Assembly: GCA_002503545.1 (NCBI GenBank)
Contig: DARY01000032.1
Coordinates: 19,490-71,190 of the forward strand
Direction of reading: 5' to 3'
Length of the DNA stretch: 51,701 nt
Source: Candidatus Methanomethylophilus sp. UBA78
GTDB lineage: Archaea; Thermoplasmatota; Thermoplasmata; Methanomassiliicoccales; Methanomethylophilaceae
The notes under the pieces are model-generated. The model ran no database searches, was not told the DNA's origin, and was given only the letters and a program-made list of their open reading frames with translations. The position numbers and the translations under genes are program-made. Shown here one piece after another: positions 1 through 8,048 of this stretch. The stretch's first letter is position 1. Each line of letters starts with the position of its first letter.

Positions 1-405
1 ATGCACGCTGCCGAGGGAGACCCCCACGACATCGGAAAGAACATCGCCGCCGTCATGACGAGGGCTGCCGGATACACCGTTATCGACCTCGGCCGTGACG
101 TCCCCGTCAAGGAAGCCGTCGCCAAGTGCATCGAGATCAAGCCCCTGTTCATGAGCGGAACCGCCCTCATGACCACCACCATGTCCGCCTTCCCCGCTGA
201 GGCCAAACTCATGCAGGAAGCCGGCCTGAACATCCCGCTCATGGGATGCGGAGGAGCAGTCAACAGGGAGTACGCCAACTCCTATGACCTCGGTATCTAC
301 TCCAGGAAGGCTCCCCAGACCCCCATAATCGCCCAGAAGATCCTCGACGGATACGACTGGAAGAGAATAAGGGCAGAATGGGACGAGATTGTAGGAGGCA
401 ACTGA
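1..405 (+). CDS. mtaC: Methanol corrinoid protein MtaC, 3' part
   Basis: Corrinoid-carrying subunit of the methanol methyltransferase; it accepts the methyl group from MtaB and presents it to MtaA for transfer to coenzyme M in the cytoplasm. The visible 134 residues are the B12-binding Rossmann domain. The cobalt-ligand motif reads EGDPHDIGKN, with the lower-ligand His at residue 9, followed by SGTALMTTT and CGGAV, which line the corrinoid nucleotide pocket. The family is about 250-260 residues with an N-terminal helical-bundle domain, so roughly half of the gene lies before the window; the ATG at base 1 is an internal Met, not a start. It ends with TGA one base before the mtaB start, so the two genes are translationally linked. 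Codon choice (GGA, ATC, TAC, AAG) suggests very high expression. Confidence 0.93.
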   Translation: MHAAEGDPHDIGKNIAAVMTRAAGYTVIDLGRDVPVKEAVAKCIEIKPLFMSGTALMTTTMSAFPAEAKLMQEAGLNIPLMGCGGAVNREYANSYDLGIYSRKAPQTPIIAQKILDGYDWKRIRAEWDEIVGGN

Positions 406-406
406 G

Positions 407-1807
407 ATGACATCTGTAAAATACACTGGAATGGCGTACAAGAGCGCCGACGACATGGTAATGGGAACCGCACTTCACCCTGTGTCCGAGGGATTCGGAC
501 TCAAGATCGGAGCCGGATACGTCATCCCCGAGATCAACTACGCCCCCAGGCCCGGAACCGAGAAGGACCCCGCCAAGCTGAGGAAGGAGTACGTCGACTA
601 CATCACCACCGACGTCCTCAACAGGGCCGTCACCGCCGGATTCCCCGCCGTCCACCTCGAGACCGAGTGGGTCTCCCAGATGAACCAGGAGAGCCTGTGC
701 GCCCCCGTCGTCGCCGGCCAGAAAGAGGTCTGCGAGAAGTTCCACGAGGAGTACGGCATCGCTTGCGGTGTCAGGCAGACCATCCCCGACCAGAGGGAGC
801 ACGACATGGGTCTCCGCCCCGGAATGGACTCCGCCCACGCCTACCCCGAGAAGTTCTTCGAGTGCTGCGACTTCGCCTGCGAGAACGGTGCAGACAACCT
901 TTCCGTCGAGTCCGTCGGTGGAAAAGAGTTCGCTGACTACGCCGTCACCCACGGAGACATCGTCGCCTTCCTGTTCGGAGTCGGATACCTCGGATCCATC
1001 GACATGGACTACATCTGGAACCAGATGGTCGACATCGCCAAGAGGAACAGGACCGTCCCCGGAGGAGACACGAACTGCTCCGGAGCGAACGTCTCCATGT
1101 TCATGGCCGGCGGAATGATGGACAACGACGTCCAGAAGACCTTCAGCGCCATCACCCGCGCCATCGCTGCAGCGAGGACCCTCGTTGCATGGGAGGCCGG
1201 TGCACAGGGACCCGACAAGGACTGCGGATACGAGGGAATTATCTGCAAGGCCATCGCCGGAAAGCCCACCACCCAGGAAGGAAAGAACTGCCAGTGCGCT
1301 CACTGCGACCTCATGGGTAACCTGACCGCTCAGGTCTGCGACTGCTGGTCCAACGAGTCTGTCGAGTACCACCCCGAGTTCGGTGGAACCTCCGTACAGT
1401 GCTGGCTCGGATCCCTCGGATACGAGGTCGCCCTCATGAACACCGCGATCCAGACCCACCAGGAGAAGACCCTGAGGGACCTGTACTGCGCCACTGACAT
1501 GACCAGGAGCCCCGAGTCCTACATCCTCGCCTACGAGAACGCCTACGAGATCGGAAAGGCCATCGCCGCCAACGGTGACAACTACTACCTCAGGTCCAAG
1601 GCTGCCGCGGAGAAGGCCATCGAGATCGTCGAGAAGGGCTACAACTCCAAGGTCCTCCAGCTGACCAAGAAGCAGTACGAGGTCCTCGCGGACTGCAAGA
1701 AGAAGATTGCAGCCCTGCCCACCGAGGAGTCCAAGTTCGTCGAGAAGTGCGTCAAGGACTTCACCGGTGTCGTCCCGAACTTCAACATGAAGAACTACGG
1801 ACTCTGA
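407..1807 (+). CDS. mtaB: Methanol:corrinoid methyltransferase MtaB
   Basis: Zinc enzyme that activates methanol and methylates the cobalt of MtaC, the first step of hydrogen-dependent methanol methanogenesis. The 466-residue length matches the family. The three expected zinc ligands are present at a constant +4 offset from Methanosarcina barkeri MtaB (known ligands Glu164, Cys220, Cys269): Glu168 in LSVESVGG, Cys224 in GGDTNCSG and Cys273 in DKDCGYEG. A GGAGG ribosome site at 394-398, inside the end of mtaC, decides the ATG at 407. There is no in-frame TAG, as expected, since MtaB does not use pyrrolysine. A strong hairpin follows 30 bases after the stop. Codon use is as biased as in mtaC. 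Confidence 0.97.
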   Translation: MTSVKYTGMAYKSADDMVMGTALHPVSEGFGLKIGAGYVIPEINYAPRPGTEKDPAKLRKEYVDYITTDVLNRAVTAGFPAVHLETEWVSQMNQESLCAPVVAGQKEVCEKFHEEYGIACGVRQTIPDQREHDMGLRPGMDSAHAYPEKFFECCDFACENGADNLSVESVGGKEFADYAVTHGDIVAFLFGVGYLGSIDMDYIWNQMVDIAKRNRTVPGGDTNCSGANVSMFMAGGMMDNDVQKTFSAITRAIAAARTLVAWEAGAQGPDKDCGYEGIICKAIAGKPTTQEGKNCQCAHCDLMGNLTAQVCDCWSNESVEYHPEFGGTSVQCWLGSLGYEVALMNTAIQTHQEKTLRDLYCATDMTRSPESYILAYENAYEIGKAIAANGDNYYLRSKAAAEKAIEIVEKGYNSKVLQLTKKQYEVLADCKKKIAALPTEESKFVEKCVKDFTGVVPNFNMKNYGL

Positions 1808-1836
1808 AGCAATAAACCTCACCAAAAACCCTTTAG

Positions 1837-1856
1837 CCGGAGCCGGAAGGCTCCGG
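1837..1856 (+). terminator. Hairpin terminator after mtaCB
   Basis: Perfect 8-bp stem CCGGAGCC/GGCTCCGG closed by a GGAA (GNRA) tetraloop, 30 bases after the mtaB stop and followed by a pyrimidine-rich run. It could act as a terminator or as a 3'-stabilising hairpin for an abundant mRNA. Confidence 0.65.
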
Positions 1857-1923
1857 ACCTCTCTCCTCAAATCGGCCCGGGGGGTGGTGCTGCTATCATC
1901 CTCCGGCCAACCATTCTGCGCAT

Positions 1924-2006
1924 TCTGGCACATGCTTCCGAAATCGGACGGGGTTCTCCGTTCCTTCCGCCTGTCGATCGTTCTGCGGTATCTGGCACAT
2001 ATGTGC
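1924..2006. promoter_or_regulatory. Two CTGGCACAT elements before the MATE gene
   Basis: Two copies of a CTGCGS-x-AT-CTGGCACAT type element end at 1933 and 2000. The second runs into a perfect 12-bp palindrome GCACATATGTGC (1995-2006). Both lie upstream of the MATE promoter TATA box, so they are candidate binding sites for a regulator. Related copies occur at 9850, 10239, 13478 and, as a variant, 13557. Confidence 0.45.
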
Positions 2007-2031
2007 AGGAATCCCGATTTGGCGGGAGATA

Positions 2032-2039
2032 TTTATATG
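2032..2039 (+). promoter_or_regulatory. TATA box of the MATE gene
   Basis: TTTATATG preceded by a purine-rich stretch. The predicted transcript start is near 2060, which places the ATG at 2003 upstream of the transcript and favours the ATG at 2081. Confidence 0.6.
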
Positions 2040-2080
2040 ACCTGAACGGAATGCCCCCTTCATTCTGGATGGGGATACCT

Positions 2081-3451
2081 ATGGCGGAGAAACAGCTGAC
2101 GACGGATGCCAGGAACATGCTGGGCGATCCCAAGGTCGCCCTCCGCATGATGGCGGTCCCCATGTTCGTCTCGCTGATGGTGGCGCAGGTCAACATATTC
2201 GTCGACACGTTCTGGTGCTCCGGGCTGGGAACGGTGGCCCTGGCCGCCGTCGGCATCATAACCTCGTTCTATCTCATACTGAGCGGGATAGGATCCGGCA
2301 TAGGCATCGGCATCTCCGCCTCCATAGCGGCTAAGGTGGCCACCAAACGCAAGGACGAGGCGGACAACGTCGCCTCGGTCTCCATCAAGTTCATGTTCCT
2401 CCTGGGACTCCTGATGGTCCCTGTCATGCTCCTGATATCGAACCCGGTCCTCATGGCGGTCGGCGGCGCGGACATATACGAAGACGGGAAGGCATACGGT
2501 CTTCCGTACTACCTAGGGGCGTTCATCATAATCCTGCAGGGCGTGTTCGCAGGCGTTCTGAGGGGGGAGGGGGCCTCCAGGAGATCCATGATGATGATGG
2601 TCACCGCGGCCGTGCTGAACATAATCCTCGACCCCTTGTTCACCTTCGTGTTCGACTGGGGCATAGCCGGGCTTTCCTGGGCGACGGTCGTATCCACGGC
2701 CGCCTCGCTGCTCCTCTTCCTCTACTGGTACTATGTGAAACCGGAGACCACCTACATCGACCTCCATATCAGAAGCGCGAAGATGGAGAAGCACGTCCTC
2801 AAGGATTTCCTGGCCGTCGGGGTCCCGAAGGCCGTGGAGAGCGACATCATGGCCGCCGTGAACTTCGTGCTCAACTACTTCGTGGTGTTCTGCTGGGGAT
2901 CCTACGGTTACGCCGTCTACGCCACCTCTTGGAAGTTCGTCGACCTCATGCTGGTCCCCTCCGTGGCCCTGGCCGGTGCCCTGGTGCCCATCGCGGCGGC
3001 ATCCTTCAGCAGGCACGATTTCCCGAAGATGCGCTTCTCCTACGGCTATGCGATGGGCTGGACCCTGATCATGACCTCCGCCGTGGCGGTCGTCCTGTAT
3101 CTGTTCATGGACTATGCGGCGATCATATTCACGTACAGCGAGGGGTCCATCGCCATGAGGGCGGACGTGATCCATGTCACCCGCATCTTCCTGCTGATAG
3201 GCGTACTGTTCTCGGCGATCAACATAGCCTCCTCGCTGCTGCAGGCCATGCGCATGGCCAACAACTCCATGTGGAGCACGTTCCTCAGGAACATGCTGCT
3301 CATAGTGGTATTCGGACTCACCTGCACCATATCCCCGGATGCCATGTGGTGGGGCTTCGTGTTCTGCGAGGTCGTCGGCCTCATCCTCATGTGCGGATGG
3401 GCGGAGATCGGCTACAGGATGAAGCTGAAGGAATACCATCGCCATGTATGA
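2081..3451 (+). CDS. MATE-family multidrug/metabolite exporter
   Basis: Integral membrane antiporter of the MATE family that exports cationic or aromatic compounds using an ion gradient. The 456-residue protein has about twelve hydrophobic helices in two similar halves. Family-like segments include the first-helix region AVPMFVSLMVAQVNIFVDTF, GLGTVALAAVG and AVLNIILDPLF, where the conserved LDPLF follows the fifth helix. An in-frame ATG 78 bases upstream exists, but it precedes the TATA box at 2032, and GGATGGGG at 2067-2074 is well placed for the ATG at 2081. It is a single gene. The two CTGGCACAT elements upstream suggest a regulated promoter. The substrate cannot be read from the sequence. 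Confidence 0.9.
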   Translation: MAEKQLTTDARNMLGDPKVALRMMAVPMFVSLMVAQVNIFVDTFWCSGLGTVALAAVGIITSFYLILSGIGSGIGIGISASIAAKVATKRKDEADNVASVSIKFMFLLGLLMVPVMLLISNPVLMAVGGADIYEDGKAYGLPYYLGAFIIILQGVFAGVLRGEGASRRSMMMMVTAAVLNIILDPLFTFVFDWGIAGLSWATVVSTAASLLLFLYWYYVKPETTYIDLHIRSAKMEKHVLKDFLAVGVPKAVESDIMAAVNFVLNYFVVFCWGSYGYAVYATSWKFVDLMLVPSVALAGALVPIAAASFSRHDFPKMRFSYGYAMGWTLIMTSAVAVVLYLFMDYAAIIFTYSEGSIAMRADVIHVTRIFLLIGVLFSAINIASSLLQAMRMANNSMWSTFLRNMLLIVVFGLTCTISPDAMWWGFVFCEVVGLILMCGWAEIGYRMKLKEYHRHV

Positions 3452-3497
3452 CGCGGGAAACGGATTGGCCCGGCCCGTCCGCGCCGCCATGCTAGGG

Positions 3498-3505
3498 TTT
3501 ATTAA
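3498..3505 (+). promoter_or_regulatory. TATA box of the 3543 gene
   Basis: TTTATTAA about 40 bases before the TTG start, leaving a short leader that carries a GGGAGGTG ribosome site at 3531-3538. Confidence 0.5.
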
Positions 3506-3542
3506 TGCCTGACACTTAGGATGTTCTATAGGGAGGTGTACT

Positions 3543-3959
3543 TTGGCAGAGATAACCGAGGGAACATGGTTCGCATACCAGCTCACCGTGCTGCGCGGAG
3601 GAAGGAATCACAGAGATCCGTCCATCGAGAAGTACACCATCATCAAGATAGACGGCGACGACGTCACGGTGCAGATGGAGGTCAACGGCGCCGGCGCCGA
3701 GACCGTCATGACGAAGAAGACCTTCGGGTCCTTCATATTCGACATGTCGGGACTCGAGAAGAAGGGGTCCGAGAACATGAAGACCCCGTTCGGACACATG
3801 TACGTCAACATCTTCGAGTCCAGCCGCGACGGGGGGTCGGAGAGGATCTTCATCGGCAAGGACAACATCGTCTTCAAGGATGTCAGGACCAGGCTCCAGT
3901 CGGAGGACGTCCTCTACACGGAGACCCGCGAGCTCTGCTGGACCAACATGAAGCTCTGA
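3543..3959 (+). CDS. Conserved-looking small protein, unknown function
   Basis: I do not recognise this 138-residue protein. It is soluble, predicted mostly beta, and starts MAEITEGTWFAY; a repeating pattern of short hydrophobic strands (KYTIIKI, DVTVQMEV, HMYVNIF, RIFIGKDNIVF) suggests a small beta-barrel or sandwich. It has a single Cys near the C-terminus and no signal peptide. The start is TTG, chosen because a strong GGGAGGTG site lies six bases before it and there is no in-frame ATG nearby. It has its own TATA box and sits alone between the MATE gene and a convergent symporter operon. Codon use is normal for the window, so it is probably a real gene. Confidence 0.7.
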   Translation: MAEITEGTWFAYQLTVLRGGRNHRDPSIEKYTIIKIDGDDVTVQMEVNGAGAETVMTKKTFGSFIFDMSGLEKKGSENMKTPFGHMYVNIFESSRDGGSERIFIGKDNIVFKDVRTRLQSEDVLYTETRELCWTNMKL

Positions 3960-4011
3960 TCCGAATCGGTCGCGAATTTTATAAAAACGGAAGTTAAATG
4001 GTTTGGAGGTC

Positions 4012-4029
4012 GGCGGCGTTCCCGCCGCC
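4012..4029. terminator. Convergent-gene hairpin terminator
   Basis: Stem GGCGGCG/CGCCGCC with a TTCC loop, between two convergent genes. On the minus strand it follows the small membrane protein gene and is succeeded by a T-rich stretch; on the plus strand it follows the 3543 gene. Confidence 0.6.
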
Positions 4030-4037
4030 TTCCCCTT

Positions 4038-4250
4038 TCAATATTTGTCCACCTTTTTCCCGGCTACGAGCTCCGCCCTCTTGTCGATGAAGTAGTACAT
4101 GACGAAGATGAGGGCGAATCCTATCAGCAGGGGGATGAACATCATGTTGTTGTCCCCCTTGTGGAAGAAGTACCCGGTGAAGATGCCGACGATTACGACG
4201 GCAATCCCCAGCACCTTGATGGCCTTGCTGCACTGATCTACGGTTACCAT
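4038..4250 (-). CDS. Small two-helix membrane protein downstream of AGCS symporter
   Basis: 70-residue protein beginning MVTVDQCSKAIK, with two hydrophobic helices (about residues 13-31 and 38-56) separated by a short charged loop HKGDNN, and a basic C-terminal tail ending KKVDKY. I do not recognise a family. The ATG at 4250 lies five bases after the symporter stop, and the ribosome site GGGAG overlaps the end of the symporter gene, so it is the second gene of a tightly coupled operon. A GTG at 4265 would extend it by five residues but lacks a ribosome site. The operon context suggests a helper or small subunit for the AGCS transporter, which is inference only. Confidence 0.7.
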   Translation of the reverse strand: MVTVDQCSKAIKVLGIAVVIVGIFTGYFFHKGDNNMMFIPLLIGFALIFVMYYFIDKRAELVAGKKVDKY

Positions 4251-4255
4251 TCGAA

Positions 4256-5692
4256 TCACTCCCACTCGGTGACCCCGGTCGCATCCGACAGGGCGCTCTT
4301 ATGGAACTCGGGTTCCTCGATGCCTGCCTTCTTCTGCTTCCTGTAGTCGGCGTAGGCTTCGAAGACCTTCCTGCTGAGAAGGGCCACGATTATCATGTTG
4401 ACCGCAGCCATGGCCGCCATGAAGGTGTCGCTGAATGCATCCATGATGGTGACATCGGTGACGCATGCGGCGCAGAAGGCGACGATGACGACCAGTATGC
4501 GGATAGCCAGGACATTCTTCTTGCTGTCCTTGACGAACCTGGCGTTGGCCTCGCTCATGGTGTAGTATCCGATGAGGCTGGTGAAGGCGAACACGAACAT
4601 GAACAGGGCGATGATGTAGTTGGCAATGTCTCCCATGGAAGCGGAGGTGATCGCCTGCACCAGGTTGGCTCCCTTGAGTCCGAGTGCGTAGATTTCGGAG
4701 TAGTTGCCGTAAGAGAGGACGACGAGAGCGGTGGTGGTGCACACGAGGAGGGTGTCGACGAGGACACCGAACGACTGGATCATTCCCTGCTTCACGGGGT
4801 GTTTCACGTTGGCGGTGGCGGCGATGTTCGCAACGGAACCGAGACCGGCCTCGTTGGAGAACACTCCTCTCTTGAGTCCGGTGACGATTATGGTTCCTAC
4901 GGCTCCTCCGAGGGCACTGGGCACCGTGAAGGCGTAGCTGAATATCATGGAGACTGCGTTGACGACACCGTCTATGTTGAAGCACATCGCGATGATGGCG
5001 AAAACAACCCACAGGACGGCCATGGCGGGGACGACCTTTGCGGAGAACTTGGCAACGGCCTTGAGACCCTTGAACAGGATTATTCCTGCGAGACCGGCGA
5101 TGATCAAGGCGAAGACGAGATTGTTGTTCTCGAACTCGAAGGCACCGCAGAGAGCGTTGGAGGCATTGCAGGACTGGACTCCGATGAATCCGACTCCGAA
5201 CGTAAGGACGAGAAGTACCGCGGCGATTATGCCGAGTCTCCTGCTTCCGAAACCTTTCATAGCATAGTATGCAGGACCGCCGTAGAAATGTCCATCCTCC
5301 TTCTTCTCCTTGTATATCTGAGCCAGAGTGGACTCCATGAAGCTGCTGGCGGATCCGATGATGGCGAATATCCACATCCAGAAGACCGCGCCGGGACCTC
5401 CCATCATTATGGCGGTGGCGACTCCCGCGATGTTTCCGACGCCGATACGGGCACCCATTCCTATACAGAACGCTTCGAATGAAGAGATCTTGGAAGTCTT
5501 CCTACCATCGGCAACCCCGGAAAGGGCCAATGAAGATGTTTCTTTGATCTTGAGAATCTGAAGCCCTTTCAGCTTCACGGTAAATATGATCCCCAGACCG
5601 ATCAGGAAAACGAACGAGATACCCCAGAAATAATCATCGACAAACCAAAACATGTCGGATATCTCTCCGTTCAACGTATCCATTATAGACAT
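4256..5692 (-). CDS. AGCS sodium:alanine/glycine symporter
   Basis: Sodium-coupled amino-acid uptake carrier (alanine/glycine:cation symporter family) of the cytoplasmic membrane, 478 residues. The family signature runs through IGVGNIAGVATAIMMGGPGA and FWMWIFAIIGSASSFMEST, continuing to HFYGGPAYY; the region GVFSNEAGLGSVANIAA is the other conserved block. About ten to eleven helices are visible. A weak AGGTG lies about nine bases before the ATG. The promoter is about 90 bases upstream (TATA at 5780-5787), and a perfect TTCGAA palindrome sits in the leader. It is the first gene of a two-gene operon. Codon use is slightly less GC-rich than its neighbours. Confidence 0.93.
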   Translation of the reverse strand: MSIMDTLNGEISDMFWFVDDYFWGISFVFLIGLGIIFTVKLKGLQILKIKETSSLALSGVADGRKTSKISSFEAFCIGMGARIGVGNIAGVATAIMMGGPGAVFWMWIFAIIGSASSFMESTLAQIYKEKKEDGHFYGGPAYYAMKGFGSRRLGIIAAVLLVLTFGVGFIGVQSCNASNALCGAFEFENNNLVFALIIAGLAGIILFKGLKAVAKFSAKVVPAMAVLWVVFAIIAMCFNIDGVVNAVSMIFSYAFTVPSALGGAVGTIIVTGLKRGVFSNEAGLGSVANIAATANVKHPVKQGMIQSFGVLVDTLLVCTTTALVVLSYGNYSEIYALGLKGANLVQAITSASMGDIANYIIALFMFVFAFTSLIGYYTMSEANARFVKDSKKNVLAIRILVVIVAFCAACVTDVTIMDAFSDTFMAAMAAVNMIIVALLSRKVFEAYADYRKQKKAGIEEPEFHKSALSDATGVTEWE

Positions 5693-5779
5693 TGGTAATC
5701 ACACCTGTGTCAATGCACAGTCAAGCAGCAATTCGAAGCTTCGAAACGCCGACTCGATGGAGGCCAGAAGGGGAGATTG

Positions 5780-5787
5780 TAAATAAA
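5780..5787 (-). promoter_or_regulatory. TATA box of the AGCS operon
   Basis: Minus-strand TTTATTTA. The predicted transcript start near 5757 gives a leader of about 65 bases that contains the TTCGAAGCTTCGAA palindrome. Confidence 0.5.
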
Positions 5788-5965
5788 GGTTATTGGAATT
5801 CCGGCGATAACCATTCGAAAAGTATAGAAAAACTACGATTATCGCAATAACGACGGCGTTATTCTGCTCTACGTGCCAGCGACATGGGCGATGCGTGACA
5901 AATAGGATGCATCCATCCGAAGATGTGCTTCGGACATCTGAAAACAATGTAAAAACGAACGGGAG

Positions 5966-5985
5966 GAGGGGTCCGAGGACCCCTC
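5966..5985 (-). terminator. Terminator of sufCB
   Basis: Perfect 8-bp stem GAGGGGTC/GACCCCTC with a four-base loop just after the sufB stop; on the minus strand a TTTTT tract follows at 5951-5955. Confidence 0.75.
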
Positions 5986-5999
5986 CCGGCCCCGGAGGA

Positions 6000-7217
6000 T
6001 CAGCTGCCTTCGCTGGCCTTGTCGATGGCGGCGTCTATGTCCTTCTGCAGGTTGGCGGGGAGACCCTTGATCCCTCCGACCAGGAATCCCCTGACGATCA
6101 TGGAGACCGCCTCGTCCTCGGTCAGACCCCTGGACATCAGATACTCGATCTGGTCCCTGGCGATCTTGCCAACGGCCGCCTCGTGGGTCATCTCCACGTC
6201 GGCGCAGCTGGCCTCCAGCTCCGGGATGGCCTGCGTGACCCCGCCGTCCTTCAGGATGATGCTCTTGCACTCGAGGTGGGCCTTCACGCCGGGGGCGTTG
6301 CCTATGAGGCGTCCCCTGGCGATCATCTTCCCGCCGTACGTTATGTTCCTGCTGAGGATCTCCGCACCGGTGTTGGGCGCATTCAGCATGGCGCAGCCGC
6401 CCGTGTCGATGTTGGAGTTCTCGTGGGCTATGCACATGGTGTTGAAGCTGCAGGAGGCGCCTTCCCCGTCCAGGTAGGCCGTCGGGAAGGACTGGATGGT
6501 CCCCACGGGGTCGAGCAGGACGTAGTTGTTCACGTACCTCGAGTTCTTCTTCATCATGATGTTGGTCCTGGGCCTCACGGCGGTCTCCCTGTTCCAGCTG
6601 TGGATCATGGTGAAGGACAGGGAGGAGTTCTCCCCGATGTACATCTCGGACACCCCGACGTGCAGGGCGTCGTTGGCGCCGTGGATGGTGGTGCACCCGG
6701 TTATCATGTCGCAGGATGCGTCGTCGTCGACCACGATGATGTTGTGCAGGTTCTGCACGGACTTGTTCTGCTCGAGCATCATGCAGGTCTGCACGGGGAA
6801 CTTCAGGTGGTATCCCGGCTTCACGTAGATGAAGTAGCCGTCGGACCTCTCCTCGTAGGTCTTGGCCGTGTACTTGTCCTTGACGGGGTCCACCGCCTTC
6901 CAGTAGTAGTCCCTGGCCCAGCTGTACTTCTCCAGGGCCTTCTGGGTGCTCATGATTATGAGCCCCTCCTGCGCCCTGTTGGAGCAGTGGCTCATGGCGT
7001 TGTTGATGAAGAGGATGGTCCCGTCCTTGTCGGAATCGTCCGTGTTGACGCCGACGTTTATCATCTTCTTCTGGATGTCGTCGGGGGTGTCGCTGAGGTC
7101 CTCGATCTGCTCGACGTCCTTCTCGCCCTCGTCGTAGCGCCCCATGTCGATGTCGGCGCCGTAGGCGGCCTTCTTGTCCAGGGCCTTCCTGACCTCCTCG
7201 TCGTTGATCCTGCTCAT
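6000..7217 (-). CDS. sufB: Fe-S cluster assembly scaffold SufB/SufD family
   Basis: Scaffold subunit of the SUF iron-sulfur assembly machinery; with SufC it builds and transfers clusters in the cytoplasm. The 405 residues carry the SufBD beta-helix core: ALHVGVSEMYIGENSSLSFT, SFNTMCIAHENS and, near the C-terminus, MTHEAAVGKIARDQIEYLMS, followed by LTEDEAVSMIVRGFL, the typical SufB/D helical end. Archaeal two-gene suf operons usually have only SufC plus one SufB, which matches. Its ATG overlaps the sufC stop by four bases (ATGA). No SufS or SufE is present nearby, so cysteine-independent sulfur supply (common in methanogens) is plausible but inferred. Confidence 0.93.
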   Translation of the reverse strand: MSRINDEEVRKALDKKAAYGADIDMGRYDEGEKDVEQIEDLSDTPDDIQKKMINVGVNTDDSDKDGTILFINNAMSHCSNRAQEGLIIMSTQKALEKYSWARDYYWKAVDPVKDKYTAKTYEERSDGYFIYVKPGYHLKFPVQTCMMLEQNKSVQNLHNIIVVDDDASCDMITGCTTIHGANDALHVGVSEMYIGENSSLSFTMIHSWNRETAVRPRTNIMMKKNSRYVNNYVLLDPVGTIQSFPTAYLDGEGASCSFNTMCIAHENSNIDTGGCAMLNAPNTGAEILSRNITYGGKMIARGRLIGNAPGVKAHLECKSIILKDGGVTQAIPELEASCADVEMTHEAAVGKIARDQIEYLMSRGLTEDEAVSMIVRGFLVGGIKGLPANLQKDIDAAIDKASEGS

Positions 7218-7933
7218 TCGTCATCAACCCCGTATCCGTTCTGTTTTATGTCATCGAGGATGGCCGCGGGGTCACCCTCCCTGGCTATCCTGCCGTGTAT
7301 CAGCACGAAGGCCTTGTCCGCACCGATGTAGTCCATAATCTGGCCGGTGTGGGTTATGACGAAGGCGGAGACGTTCTTCCTGCCGTCGTCGGTACCGCGT
7401 ATCAGCTCGTGGACCTTCTTGCCGATGAGGCCTATGTTCTCGATGTCCACCCCGGACTCCGGTTCGTCGAGCATGACGAAATCGGGGGACTGGGCGGAGA
7501 GCTGCAGGAGCTCGGACCTCTTTATCTCCCCGCCGGAGAACCCGACGTTGACGTCCCTCTCCATGAAGTCCTGCATCTTGAACTCCTTCTCGTGACCGGT
7601 CGTGCCCTTTCCGTTGGCCGCGGTGACCTTCACGAGCTCCCCGAGCTTGACCCCTATGACGTTCGGAGGCCTCTGCATCATCATGCCTATGCCGAGCTTG
7701 GCGCGGCGGTCGACGGACATGTTCGTTATGTCCGTGCCCTTGAAGATGATCTTTCCGGAGGTGACGGAGGTCTGCCCGTACCCCATGATGGTGGACAGCA
7801 GGGTGGATTTCCCCGATCCGTTGGGGCCGAAGAGGACGCAGGTCTCGCCTTCCTCCAAACTCAGGGTTACGCCCTTGAGAATCTCTCTGCCGCCGGCCTC
7901 GACGTGCAAGTCTTTAATCTCGAGAAGTGACAT
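7214..7933 (-). CDS. sufC: Fe-S cluster assembly ATPase SufC
   Basis: ABC-type ATPase that powers SufB. In 239 residues it shows Walker A GPNGSGKST, the ABC signature FSGGEIKRSELL (SufC-specific GGEIKR form), Walker B FVMLDEPESGVD and the H-loop FVITHTGQIM. It is the first gene of the operon and overlaps sufB by four bases. The TATA box (7956-7963) is only 27 bases from the ATG and no ribosome site precedes it, so the mRNA is probably leaderless. Confidence 0.96.
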   Translation of the reverse strand: MSLLEIKDLHVEAGGREILKGVTLSLEEGETCVLFGPNGSGKSTLLSTIMGYGQTSVTSGKIIFKGTDITNMSVDRRAKLGIGMMMQRPPNVIGVKLGELVKVTAANGKGTTGHEKEFKMQDFMERDVNVGFSGGEIKRSELLQLSAQSPDFVMLDEPESGVDIENIGLIGKKVHELIRGTDDGRKNVSAFVITHTGQIMDYIGADKAFVLIHGRIAREGDPAAILDDIKQNGYGVDDE

Positions 7934-7955
7934 CGGAATCGAATATTAGGGGATA

Positions 7956-7963
7956 CCTAAAAA
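7956..7963 (-). promoter_or_regulatory. TATA box of sufCB, leaderless
   Basis: Minus-strand TTTTTAGG centred 27 bases before the sufC ATG, which fixes that ATG as the first codon of the transcript. Confidence 0.6.
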
Positions 7964-8048
7964 CCCTTGCTTTGTGTAACCATCGTTAAACAACGCCGTA
8001 CGCGGTAACTGACTGTTTTATCTCCTGCCAAGGCGATTCCAGCACTCC

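Larger units (their letters stand above)
5693..5999. other. 307-base intergenic region between AGCS and suf genes
   Basis: AT-richer than its surroundings. It holds the minus-strand AGCS promoter (TATA TTTATTTA, plus 5780-5787), a perfect 14-bp palindrome TTCGAAGCTTCGAA at 5732-5745 in the AGCS leader, an outward TGCCAGCG element at 5875, a hairpin TCCGAAG/CTTCGGA at 5916-5934 and the sufB terminator at 5966-5985. An 82-codon open frame on the minus strand has no family features and I do not call it. Confidence 0.6.

Noticed and set aside
260..1933. A 557-codon antisense frame over mtaB.
   Set aside because: Val/Leu/Gly/Asp-rich mirror of a highly biased gene; no motif, no promoter.
5699..5947. 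An 82-codon minus-strand frame with a hydrophobic stretch upstream of the symporter.
   Set aside because: It contains the symporter promoter and leader palindrome, has no ribosome site and atypical codons.
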